From: an uncultured Eubacteriales bacterium
GTDB lineage: Bacteria; Bacillota; Clostridia; Oscillospirales; Acutalibacteraceae
Direction of reading: 5' to 3'
Assembly: GCA_948762645.1 (NCBI GenBank)
Contig: CAQBRY010000030.1
Span: forward strand, 1-18,214
Length of the DNA stretch: 18,214 nucleotides
This document shows positions 8,933 through 15,128 of the stretch, in pieces. Made by a program: the position numbers and the translations under genes. The notes beneath the pieces were generated by a model that was not told the origin of the DNA, searched no databases, and saw nothing but the letters and a program-made list of their open reading frames with translations. Position 1 is the first letter of the stretch. Each line of letters starts with the position of its first letter.

Positions 8933-10495
8933 TTATTCAATATCTTTAATTTTAACCTTATGAGTTTTAGTCTTGCTGTCATAAGATATGCCAACAGCTA
9001 ACTTTTGTCCTGTGTAATCTTTTAAAGCCAAAGCGTATCGTTTTTCATGGATTTGTTTTAGAGCTTCATCAGGAGTTGTGTCTTTCTTTAATTCGATAAT
9101 AAATGCAGGTTTGCTTTTATTGTTTGGATAGAAAATAAAATCTGCAAATCCAATTCCAGCCGGCATTTCACGAATAATTTTATAATCATCACGAGCAGCT
9201 AGATATGCTAGAGTAACAACGCATGAAAGAGAATTTTCATCGCCGTATTTTATAACTGGAATGTTTATATCATGGGTTTCTTGGATTATTCTCTCCATTG
9301 TTACAGTATCTTTGCGCAGTGTTGCATCGAGCATTTCGTTGGATTGCATTATAACCTTAGAAATTTCTCCCATAGATTTATCTTCTAAAGTTTCATCAAA
9401 TTTAATTCGGAGTTCTTTGTTTGGAATTTGGAGCGTTTTATCGTAGTAACTCAAAAATCCATAAACTGTCATTGCGGATAAAATCTGATTGCGGTTATTA
9501 AGATTTATTTGCTCTGCTCCATATCCTTTAAGTTTGATTTTTACAGGTATTCCCGAAGTCATTTGAACAATATCATTTTCTACTGCGTCTATATCCTGAT
9601 TTATGTAGTATAAAATTTCGTCTAAGGGTCCTGTATTCGTCCAGTAGCTTTGACAGACTCCTTGATTTAAAGCTAATGCCACAGAACGAGGGTTATAAAC
9701 CTGCAAATTATTGCAAGTACGATAACCGTTATACCAGTCTTTGAGTTCCGCCATAGAAAGTCTGCTTTGCTTTTTACATAAATCTTCTACTTCATCATGT
9801 GTAAACCCAAAATATTTATCGAACTGATGGTCATTCATTATGTTAAATTCAACAAACATATTAAGAGCTGAACCTGACGAATACTTAGCAATCGGGAGTA
9901 CTCCAGTCATGTAGGCAAGCTCAACATACGGCTTATCTTTCAGTAAATCTTTTAAAAATTGCAAAAAACTTTCTCTATCTTCGTTTGAAAATAGGTTATT
10001 GTTAAAAATGTAATCCCATTCGTCTATTACGAAAATGAACCCTTTTTTTGTGAACTCAAATATTTTTTGGAGTATTAAATCTATTGGATCGTCAACAGGA
10101 ATATTAGGATAATTCTCGGTTATATCTCTTATCAACCTATCTTTGTAAAAATCTATATATTTTTTGTAAGTTTCAGCGTTGCTGGAGTTCGCATTGAACG
10201 TAATGTAAATCACGTTATGCTTGTTTAAATGCTCTAAATAAGACGGGCTTTCGCTAATTTTTAGATTATCAAACAGTCCCTTAAAATCCGCATTTTTAGA
10301 ATAATAAGCAGCCAGCATCATAGCATTTATTGTTTTTCCGAATCGCCTTGGACGAGTTATACAAATATATTTATTAGGGGTATCTATACACTCGGTTACC
10401 TTATCTATGAGTTCTGATTTATCGACAAAATACTTGTAATTTGCCACTTCCGTAAACGAATTATTTATTATAGGTGTATTTAAAAAATAAGGCAT
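8933..10495 (-). CDS. AAA-ATPase-like protein with C-terminal PD-(D/E)XK nuclease domain
   Basis: This 520-residue protein has the architecture of the AAA-ATPase_like (PF09820) plus PD-(D/E)XK (PF08011/DUF1703) family, common in Clostridia, Bacteroidetes and Fusobacteria and of unsettled function. The ATG at 10493-10495 has AAGGAGG 6 bases upstream. Motifs: a degenerate Walker A 'RPRRFGKT' (48-55), typical of this family; Walker B 'FIFVIDEWD' (153-161); and near the C-terminus D452, E468 and K470 in 'FADFIFYP' and 'FIIELKK', the nuclease-fold catalytic set. Length is normal. It has its own promoter (10535-10563) and is convergent with the DGR target. A role in mobile-element biology or defence is often suspected for the family, but nothing here proves it or a link to the DGR. 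Confidence 0.88.
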   Translation of the reverse strand: MPYFLNTPIINNSFTEVANYKYFVDKSELIDKVTECIDTPNKYICITRPRRFGKTINAMMLAAYYSKNADFKGLFDNLKISESPSYLEHLNKHNVIYITFNANSSNAETYKKYIDFYKDRLIRDITENYPNIPVDDPIDLILQKIFEFTKKGFIFVIDEWDYIFNNNLFSNEDRESFLQFLKDLLKDKPYVELAYMTGVLPIAKYSSGSALNMFVEFNIMNDHQFDKYFGFTHDEVEDLCKKQSRLSMAELKDWYNGYRTCNNLQVYNPRSVALALNQGVCQSYWTNTGPLDEILYYINQDIDAVENDIVQMTSGIPVKIKLKGYGAEQINLNNRNQILSAMTVYGFLSYYDKTLQIPNKELRIKFDETLEDKSMGEISKVIMQSNEMLDATLRKDTVTMERIIQETHDINIPVIKYGDENSLSCVVTLAYLAARDDYKIIREMPAGIGFADFIFYPNNKSKPAFIIELKKDTTPDEALKQIHEKRYALALKDYTGQKLAVGISYDSKTKTHKVKIKDIE

Positions 10496-10534
10496 GACTA
10501 ACCTCCTTCCAGATTTCACTACATACTTATTTAT

Positions 10535-10563
10535 ATTATAGCATTTTGTTGTGACGATTTAAA
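10535..10563 (-). promoter_or_regulatory. Promoter of the AAA/nuclease gene
   Basis: On the minus strand TATAAT (10535-10540) lies 17 bases from a weak -35 box TTTAAA (10558-10563). Transcription would start about 30-40 bases before the ATG at 10495. It separates this gene from the upstream recombinase, which ends at 10591. Confidence 0.5.
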
Positions 10564-10590
10564 GGTTCATAATGTGATTAAATACCAGTT

Positions 10591-11331
10591 TTACCATAGA
10601 TTTTCCAGACCTTTAAGCATACGCTCTTTTCTTTCCTTTTCTATGCCGCAGTATTTAAGAGTCATTTTTTCGGAACTGTGATTTAAGATGTCTTGAAGTG
10701 TCGCAAGTGATGTCATATCGTTTTTGTGTATTTGCAAAAACCAATAGGCAAAGGTTTTTCTCAAAAAATGCGTTGAACAATGATACGGAAGCCCTAAATT
10801 TATTGCCATCGTATTGAATATACTTCTTACAGAGGATACATCTAGCGGATTGTTTTTACCTTTTTGACTTTTAAAGACATATTCATTGAGATAGGGATAT
10901 CCAATTTTTGTTATATAAAGTGTTATAGCAGTTTTTATATTTTCACTTATTGGCATTTTTCTCCGTTTTTTTGTCTTTTGCTCAATAATATCAATCTCCC
11001 TTTTCCACGAATAATCTCCACTCCAGAAGTCAGAAAACTTTAGACTTAGCAAATCTCCGCAGCGGTATCCTGTTGTAATACCTACGATAAATAGACAATA
11101 ATTGCGATATTCTTTTCTATCAAGAAAGTATTTTTTGATTTGTTCTATTTCCTCTAATGTTTTTACTGAATCTGCCGGTCGAGCTTTAGGCTTACCTTGA
11201 CTTGTAAAATTAGATTTTAGTGTATTATTTTTAGCTTTTTTTACCGGAAAATCAAAAATATTCCCTTTGGAATTTTTGCACGAATAATTCCCTATACTTT
11301 CAAATGTTAATTGTGCGTATATAACAATCAC
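10591..11331 (-). CDS. Tyrosine recombinase (integrase)
   Basis: This protein of up to 246 residues carries the full catalytic set of the tyrosine recombinase (phage integrase) family: R90 in 'TGYRCGDLL', a Lys-rich beta-hairpin 'KTKKRRKMPIS' (119-129), H188 and R191 in 'THFLRKTF', H218 in 'ILNHSS' and the nucleophile Y227 in 'LKYCGI'. Such enzymes integrate, excise or resolve DNA at short sites. It is short: the N-terminal core-binding domain is reduced to about 55 residues before 'TLEEIEQIKKYF', where classical integrases have 100-200. The start is unsure: the GTG at 11329-11331 overlaps its only Shine-Dalgarno-like bases (CGGAG), and no better ATG/GTG/TTG exists before the catalytic domain. 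A truncated 5' end or a non-standard start is possible. It is probably the recombinase of the element carrying the genes to its right. Confidence 0.85.
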   Translation of the reverse strand: MIVIYAQLTFESIGNYSCKNSKGNIFDFPVKKAKNNTLKSNFTSQGKPKARPADSVKTLEEIEQIKKYFLDRKEYRNYCLFIVGITTGYRCGDLLSLKFSDFWSGDYSWKREIDIIEQKTKKRRKMPISENIKTAITLYITKIGYPYLNEYVFKSQKGKNNPLDVSSVRSIFNTMAINLGLPYHCSTHFLRKTFAYWFLQIHKNDMTSLATLQDILNHSSEKMTLKYCGIEKERKERMLKGLENLW

Positions 11332-11468
11332 TCCGTTGATTTATTGTATAATAATTATATCATAAAGCTATATAAAAGTCATTAAATTGTGGCAACTATA
11401 CACCGTAGATATGAACTCATATAATTGTTATTTTTTAGTAATTTCGACAAAATACACACAACAAAAAT

Positions 11469-11515
11469 AATCGCTCTATTTCTCGACAACCTTCGGGATA
11501 TTAGAGCGATTTTTT
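11469..11515. terminator. Strong hairpin terminator
   Basis: AATCGCTCTA (11469-11478) pairs with TAGAGCGATT (11502-11511), followed by a T run (11510-11515) on the plus strand. The minus-strand exit is also T-rich. It lies 138 bases upstream of the recombinase start. It could stop minus-strand transcription coming from the ribbon-helix-helix gene before the recombinase; on the plus strand no gene precedes it. Confidence 0.75.
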
Positions 11516-11533
11516 ATTACTTTATTACCATCT

Positions 11534-11635
11534 ATTCTGATTAGTGCAGTAAAAACATGATTATAACGCTTGTTTTGAAACGTTTTTGTGTCGGTAAGCT
11601 GACCTTTTACTTCCATTTGCTCGATTAATCAGAAT
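11534..11635. repeat. 10-bp inverted repeat in a gene-free region
   Basis: ATTCTGATTA (11534-11543) and TAATCAGAAT (11626-11635) are exact inverted copies 82 bases apart, near the recombinase gene. The stretch 11332-12111 has no intact gene; apart from the terminator, this repeat and the decayed repeats at 11929-12135, I see nothing in it. A recombination site is possible but unproven. Confidence 0.45.
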
Positions 11636-11928
11636 GTTTGCAGAAGTGTTTTTCTATGTTTTGTGTGAGTGAAGTTGGGAGTTTGTGAGAGGGTTACTCT
11701 TATTAGTTTTCTGTCTCCGGATTTTCCCCTTGTTGTAAAATATCCCCCCTTAAATACTGAATTTTATCAAAAAATCCCGCCTTATATAATTAGTCGAGAT
11801 TTTCTGGTTTATTGTGCTCTGGAGCAGATCCGCCGGGTAAAAACTTTTTTAATTTTTTTGTCGTTTTTTCTGCCGTTTAGCTGTCCTGAATATTTTAAAA
11901 AATAAACAAAGGTTTACACGTTGCCACC

Positions 11929-12135
11929 GGTCAAGCTGGAATACCTCTGAATCTTCCGGGCCTTGCTGATGCTTTAATGGTCAACCTGGAATACTTCCTG
12001 AGAATTGACCGAATCAGTTGAAGCTCTGGAGCTTTTCCGTTTTTTTCATTATTGCCTTATTGGTTTTCTTGTTTACTTCTGGAGGTGCTGTTCTAGTTTT
12101 TGCATGTGGTTTTATTGGTCAAGCTTGAACACCTC
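11929..12135 (-). pseudogene. Decayed copies of the ribbon-helix-helix gene 3' end
   Basis: A 19-base word occurs three times on the plus strand: GGTCAAGCTGGAATACCTC at 11929-11947, GGTCAACCTGGAATACTTC at 11979-11997 and GGTCAAGCTTGAACACCTC at 12117-12135. The last is the 3' end of the neighbouring gene, encoding PEVFKLDQ and stop. On the minus strand the other two read 'EVFQLD' and 'EVFQVDH' stop, and the first is preceded by 'QQGPEDS', like 'QQ..DPEE' in the intact tail. So 11929-12111 looks like leftovers of one or two duplicated tails, now without an open gene. Confidence 0.55.
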
Positions 12136-12420
12136 CGGGATCTTTGATCCCTTCTTGTCCTTAGGTTCTTCCGGGTCTTGCTCTTGTTGCTGTTCTTTCA
12201 AAAACTCGTCAAAGCTCTTTCCGGTGTCTTTCTCTATTCTGTCCTTTATTGCTTGAAGTATAAAGCCATTTTTACTATATCCGTATTTTTGGCAATGATT
12301 ATTTAAAATGTTCATTTCTTTGTGTCTTAGTGTTATAAGCGTTCTTACATAGTTTTTTTTATTATATTTACTTTTTGCCTTAGTGCTTGATTTCGTTTTA
12401 TTGGTGTTATTGTGATCCAT
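12112..12420 (-). CDS. Ribbon-helix-helix (Arc/MetJ-type) DNA-binding protein
   Basis: The ATG at 12418-12420 gives 102 residues; the longer open frame to 12474 runs through the promoter. A basic N-terminus (Lys/Thr/Ser-rich, 1-22) is followed by a ribbon-helix-helix core at about 23-62: beta strand 'YVRTLITL', helix 'RHKEMNILNNHCQKYG', turn and second helix 'SKNGFILQAIKDRI'. The rest is a charged Gln/Glu/Lys tail ending PEVFKLDQ. Such proteins are usually dimeric repressors of mobile-element, plasmid-copy or antitoxin operons. It is divergent from the J-domain gene, and three related repeats lie between them and overlap both promoters, so autorepression and control of the right-hand operon is likely (inference). 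No toxin gene is next to it. The GGGG-type site is about 14 bases upstream, rather far. Confidence 0.7.
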   Translation of the reverse strand: MDHNNTNKTKSSTKAKSKYNKKNYVRTLITLRHKEMNILNNHCQKYGYSKNGFILQAIKDRIEKDTGKSFDEFLKEQQQEQDPEEPKDKKGSKIPEVFKLDQ

Positions 12421-12461
12421 AATAAAAAAAGTTTCCCCTTTCGCTAAATAGTGATAGTAGT

Positions 12462-12491
12462 ATAATAACACCAATCAATTGAAGAAGTCAA
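12462..12491 (-). promoter_or_regulatory. Promoter of the ribbon-helix-helix gene
   Basis: On the minus strand TTGACT (12486-12491) and TATTAT (12462-12467) are 18 bases apart. The -10 box overlaps the first operator-like repeat. Confidence 0.5.
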
Positions 12492-12514
12492 TTATTGTGC
12501 GTTTTGCACAATAA
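12492..12514. other. 9-bp hairpin in the control region
   Basis: TTATTGTGC (12492-12500), GTTTT loop, GCACAATAA (12506-12514). It abuts the -35 box of the minus-strand promoter and lies upstream of the plus-strand promoter. It may be a regulator site or a DNA structure; there is no T run for a terminator. Confidence 0.5.
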
Positions 12515-12553
12515 ATTATAGTGATAACAGTATATAATTTATTACAAAAACTA

Positions 12554-12582
12554 TTGATTTTATCATGATATCAGTATATAAT
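12554..12582 (+). promoter_or_regulatory. Promoter of the J-domain operon
   Basis: TTGATT (12554-12559) and TATAAT (12577-12582) are exactly 17 bases apart. Transcription would start near 12589 and give a structured leader of about 200 bases. Confidence 0.7.
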
Positions 12583-12589
12583 ATAAGAG

Positions 12590-12787
12590 TAATCAATCAA
12601 AGGATTGAGAGAACCTTGAAAATTGAATAAGCGGCGGACAGTGCGAACCTTCGGCAAGACTGGAACTTGCGACAATCCCTTAAAAGTTACCGATTCAACA
12701 TAAGGGGCGAGCGAGTACAGGAAACAAGATTTCGGGCGAAAGTTTGCACTGTATAAGTAATGTGTATTGAATAAAGGAGTCAAACCA
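12590..12787 (+). ncRNA. Structured 5' leader RNA upstream of the J-domain gene
   Basis: Between the promoter and the ATG are about 200 bases without a gene but with clear folding. An 11-bp closing stem pairs ACAGTGCGAAC (12638-12648) with GTTTGCACTGT (12742-12752), with one G-U pair. It encloses three hairpins: GCAAG/CTTGC (12654-12658/12666-12670), TCCCTT/AAGGGG (12676-12681/12702-12707) and TTTCG/CGAAA (12730-12734/12737-12741), making a four-way junction. The region is richer in G and C than its surroundings, as expected for a conserved RNA. The ribosome binding site (AAAGGAG, 12773-12779) lies 20 bases past the closing stem. I do not recognise the motif; a cis-regulatory RNA or a small RNA is possible. 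Confidence 0.6.
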
Positions 12788-13309
12788 ATGGAATATTTTA
12801 ACAGCTGTGATTGTATAGAAGAACTTAAAAAACAGTATAGAACTTTGTGTTTTAAGTATCATCCAGACATAAACAAACAGCCGGACGCCGTCCAGATAAT
12901 GCAAAAAATAAATAACCAATACGACGCATTATTTGAGAGGTTAAAAAATGTATTTAGGAATCAAAACGGCGAAGTATACACGGACAAAAAAACAGTTAGC
13001 GAAGATCCGGAGGACTTCCGAAACATAATAAGCGAGTTACTAAAGCTAAACGGTCTAACTATTGAATTAATAGGGCGGTGGATTTGGATCTATGGCGAAA
13101 CAAAGCCACACAAGGAAAAGTTAAAAGAATTAAAGTTCAGATGGTGCAGTAAAAAGAAGGCGTGGAGCTGGCACCGTCCCGAAGATGCAACAGTATCAAA
13201 GGGAAAGTACACCTTAAACGACATCCGGGAAAAATACGGATCAACCACGTATCAAAAAACCAAAGATCAAAACACCAACACCGGAAAAATTGAAACAAAA
13301 GCGAGTTAA
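12788..13309 (+). CDS. J-domain (DnaJ-like) protein of a mobile element
   Basis: The ATG at 12788 is chosen for AAAGGAG 8 bases upstream; the seven residues ahead of it in the open frame lack a site. The 173-residue protein has an N-terminal partial J-domain with the hallmark HPD: 'YRTLCFKYHPDINKQPD' at about 19-35, followed by a helix 'QIMQKINNQYDALFERL'. Canonical DnaJ has about 70 residues plus Gly-rich and zinc parts, which are absent. The C-terminal half (about 97-135, 'GLTIELIGRWIWIYGETK' then 'LKFRWCSKKKAWSWH') is a small Trp-rich domain seen in J-domain proteins of plasmids, phages and integrative elements. The J-domain is known to stimulate Hsp70/DnaK; the role in the element (replication or transfer?) is not known. 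It is the first gene of the right-hand operon, behind a structured leader. Confidence 0.8.
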   Translation: MEYFNSCDCIEELKKQYRTLCFKYHPDINKQPDAVQIMQKINNQYDALFERLKNVFRNQNGEVYTDKKTVSEDPEDFRNIISELLKLNGLTIELIGRWIWIYGETKPHKEKLKELKFRWCSKKKAWSWHRPEDATVSKGKYTLNDIREKYGSTTYQKTKDQNTNTGKIETKAS

Positions 13310-13324
13310 AACAAAAGAATAAAG

Positions 13325-13346
13325 AGCGGTTATAACTGTAACCGCT
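13325..13346 (+). other. Hairpin between the J-domain gene and the next gene
   Basis: AGCGGTTA (13325-13332), TAACTG loop, TAACCGCT (13339-13346). It is followed by A-rich bases and the AAAAAGGAG site of the next gene, not by a T run, so it is more likely an RNA processing or stability element than a terminator. Confidence 0.5.
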
Positions 13347-13368
13347 TATAAAAAAGGAGATTTTTTAA

Positions 13369-13656
13369 ATGAATAAATTACAGAAAAAATATATACGTGA
13401 ATATTACAATGCGGTATGTGAGAAAAAAGCACATTCTAGCATATACTTAACGGATTATGAATGTAAAAGAATAATCAGAGAACGGCGTTCTATTGAAAAT
13501 CTTGAGAGAGAAAATATAACCATTGATAAGGACCACGATAACGGCATATATCTTTGGTTTAATAATGAAATAGTAGCTAAAATATTAAATCAATATAGCA
13601 CACGTAAAATTGAATTATGCTACAAAGACTTAAAGCCTAAACTAGTGTTTGTATAA
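13369..13656 (+). CDS. Small protein of unknown function
   Basis: The 95-residue protein has a good AAAAAGGAG site 8-10 bases before the ATG. It is rich in Lys, Glu, Arg, Ile and Tyr, with a helical N-terminal part ('LQKKYIREYYNAVCEKK') and mixed remainder; no signal peptide or membrane segment. I do not recognise a family. After the TAA at 13654-13656 the same frame stays open for 48 codons, to TGA 13801-13803, beginning with a Gln/Glu/Lys-rich stretch. The original protein may have been about 143 residues and been cut by a nonsense change, or the tail may be chance. It lies in the operon after the J-domain gene. Bases 13804-13892 hold no intact gene. Confidence 0.6.
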   Translation: MNKLQKKYIREYYNAVCEKKAHSSIYLTDYECKRIIRERRSIENLERENITIDKDHDNGIYLWFNNEIVAKILNQYSTRKIELCYKDLKPKLVFV

Positions 13657-13892
13657 GAAGAACAAAAACATAATCAGCAAGAACAAGAAAAAGAAATAGG
13701 ATTTGCGACAATTTGGATTGGAAAAATAATGTTTAAAATTGTGGATTTTTTCCCACTATATGACCGAAGCTATACCACGATCTTATTTTCACATGAATAT
13801 TGATTAGAAAAAAGTAATAACTGCAAGTCAAAGAAGGCAAAGAACAGTAGCCATTTTATGAATTTAAAAATATGAAGGAGCAATAAAAAATT

Positions 13893-14161
13893 ATGTGTTG
13901 TATTTCAGAAGCTAAAAATACTTATGTTAAAGATTGGTACACAAAAAAATATCCCGCTGATGAGCTGGGAAAAATTTAAAAGATAATATAAATTTCTATG
14001 ATTTATTTTACGCATTAGACAACTATCAAAACATATATGAATTTGCAGGGATAGACGATAGCATAATCCGGGAACGCTTGTTCGAGAAATTAAGTGAAAT
14101 AATGAAGTGTGAATATGATGAAGTTTATGATCAATGGATGCTAGCAAAAAGATATCACTAA
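13893..14161 (+). pseudogene. Small mobile-element protein, frameshifted
   Basis: An ATG at 13893 with GAAGGAG 12 bases upstream starts MCCISEAKNTYVKDWYTKKY and continues to 'DELGKI', then stops at 13977. The plus-two frame then continues coherently from about 13976 ('DNINFYDLFYALDNYQ', 'RERLFEKLSEIM', 'EYDEVYDQW') to TAA 14159-14161. Adding one base in the A run at 13970-13974 joins them to 89 residues. I recall similar short acidic proteins in conjugative elements of Firmicutes, function unknown; this is memory, not a search. It is either a decayed gene or a homopolymer sequencing error. Confidence 0.6.
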
Positions 14162-14279
14162 CAGCAAATATTAAGTTTGGGGATATAAATTTTTTTACGA
14201 TATCACAGATCAAGATTTGGAAGAATTTTATGATGCTATGGAGTATGAATTTTTAGAAGATGGAGCTATTTTTAATTAA
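14134..14279 (+). pseudogene. Very small acidic protein, frameshifted (tentative)
   Basis: An ATG at 14134, overlapping the previous gene's end by 28 bases, begins MDASKKISLTANIKFGDINF. The frame then breaks in the seven-T run at 14190-14196. One extra T would continue into 'YDITDQDLEEFYDAMEYEF' and 'LEDGAIFN', stop 14277-14279, for 48 residues. The acidic tail looks coding, but there is no good ribosome binding site, so translational coupling to the previous gene or a different true start is possible. Confidence 0.35.
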
Positions 14280-14296
14280 AGGAAGGACGAGCTTAA

Positions 14297-15115
14297 ATGA
14301 ATATATTAAATAAATTTGAAAATTTTGAGATAAAACAAGAAGATAAAATATCAAAAGAAGATAGAGAGAATTGCGAAAAAATACAAGCTATATACGAACA
14401 AACATTATCAGCATATAAAAAGTGGTACGATATATACCACGAAACTAAAAATTGTATCGAAAAACATGATTTTCATAATTTGGAACTTGGAGATTTATCA
14501 GTATGTCAAAGTATAGGAAGTTTACATAACAGCTTAATATCAAATATATATTCCTATTTTAAGAACAAATATAACATAGACATTAATAAAAATTATGATG
14601 AGGAAAATGATTTTAATTATAACTATTCAAATAGTACGATAAACACCAATCCACTAGACTATAAAGTATATGTAAATGATATTTTAAGGCAGTTAGACGG
14701 ATTTGATTTTAAAAGTTTACGAGTAAAGCAATTAAAAGAGAAAATAAAAAATATTGGTAAAAACCGTTATAGCAATGAATGGAAAATTGAAATAAAAGGA
14801 AGCACAATAAAATTCAACGATTTACTTTCATGGGGATATTGGGGATCAGCTCCTGATAAAATTTTACTGATAGAGTCAGCACTAAGCTGGTTAGAGTTTG
14901 GAAAAGAAACGGAAATCCCGGAATTTAATCAAGTAAGGAACCGTTATTCCATGAGATGGGATGAAATAAATCCTTGTATGGAATTAAGCACAAAAAAGAT
15001 AAAATCTATAAAATTTTTTAAAAATGGCAGAATGGATATAAAATTTTCATCTCCTGAAATTGCACGAAAGTTTATATCTGAATGGTGCGGGTATCCGCTG
15101 CATGAAGCAGTATAA
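14297..15115 (+). CDS. Unknown protein paired with the methyltransferase-helicase
   Basis: The 272-residue protein starts at ATG 14297 with GGAAGGA about 10 bases upstream. The N-terminal half is acidic and helical (1-60, Lys/Glu-rich), with an Asn/Tyr/Asp-rich stretch at 95-115. The C-terminal half (about 165-270) looks like a folded domain: 'WGYWGSAPDKILLIESALSWL', 'MRWDEINPCMELSTKKI', 'IKFFKNGRMDIKFSSPEIARKF'. The last words recall a domain (DUF4942-like) often found attached to or next to adenine methyltransferases in mobile elements, but I am not sure of it. Only 13 bases separate it from the methyltransferase-helicase, and the next gene's AAAGGAG overlaps its stop codon, so the two are surely co-transcribed. 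It may be a partner or specificity factor (inference). No signal peptide or membrane segment. Confidence 0.6.
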   Translation: MNILNKFENFEIKQEDKISKEDRENCEKIQAIYEQTLSAYKKWYDIYHETKNCIEKHDFHNLELGDLSVCQSIGSLHNSLISNIYSYFKNKYNIDINKNYDEENDFNYNYSNSTINTNPLDYKVYVNDILRQLDGFDFKSLRVKQLKEKIKNIGKNRYSNEWKIEIKGSTIKFNDLLSWGYWGSAPDKILLIESALSWLEFGKETEIPEFNQVRNRYSMRWDEINPCMELSTKKIKSIKFFKNGRMDIKFSSPEIARKFISEWCGYPLHEAV

Positions 15116-15128
15116 AGGAGAATGAAAG

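Larger units (their letters stand above)
12448..12582. promoter_or_regulatory. Three operator-like direct repeats between divergent promoters
   Basis: Related words occur at 12448-12466 (ATAGTGATAGTAGTATAAT), 12518-12538 (ATAGTGATAACAGTATATAAT less one end base) and 12562-12582 (ATCATGATATCAGTATATAA and T). The first overlaps the -10 region of the minus-strand promoter and the last overlaps the spacer and -10 box of the plus-strand promoter. The centre of the third copy is the palindrome TGATATCA. This arrangement suits binding of the adjacent ribbon-helix-helix protein. Confidence 0.55.

Noticed and set aside
8933..10495. AAA/nuclease gene as part of the DGR
   Set aside because: It has its own promoter, opposite orientation and a terminator between it and the target; the family is widespread without DGRs.
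11669..11905. Plus-strand frame of 78 codons in the gene-free stretch
   Set aside because: Composition is Phe/Leu/Ser/Pro-rich and shapeless, there is no ribosome binding site and no family resemblance; probably chance.
12448..12582. CRISPR or plasmid iteron array
   Set aside because: Only three uneven copies (70 and 44 bases apart) and no replication-initiator gene nearby; operator sites fit better.
13905..14213. Minus-strand frame of 102 codons over the two small genes
   Set aside because: The plus strand here carries coherent acidic coding sequence with a ribosome binding site; the minus frame is its shadow, made longer by AT-rich sequence.
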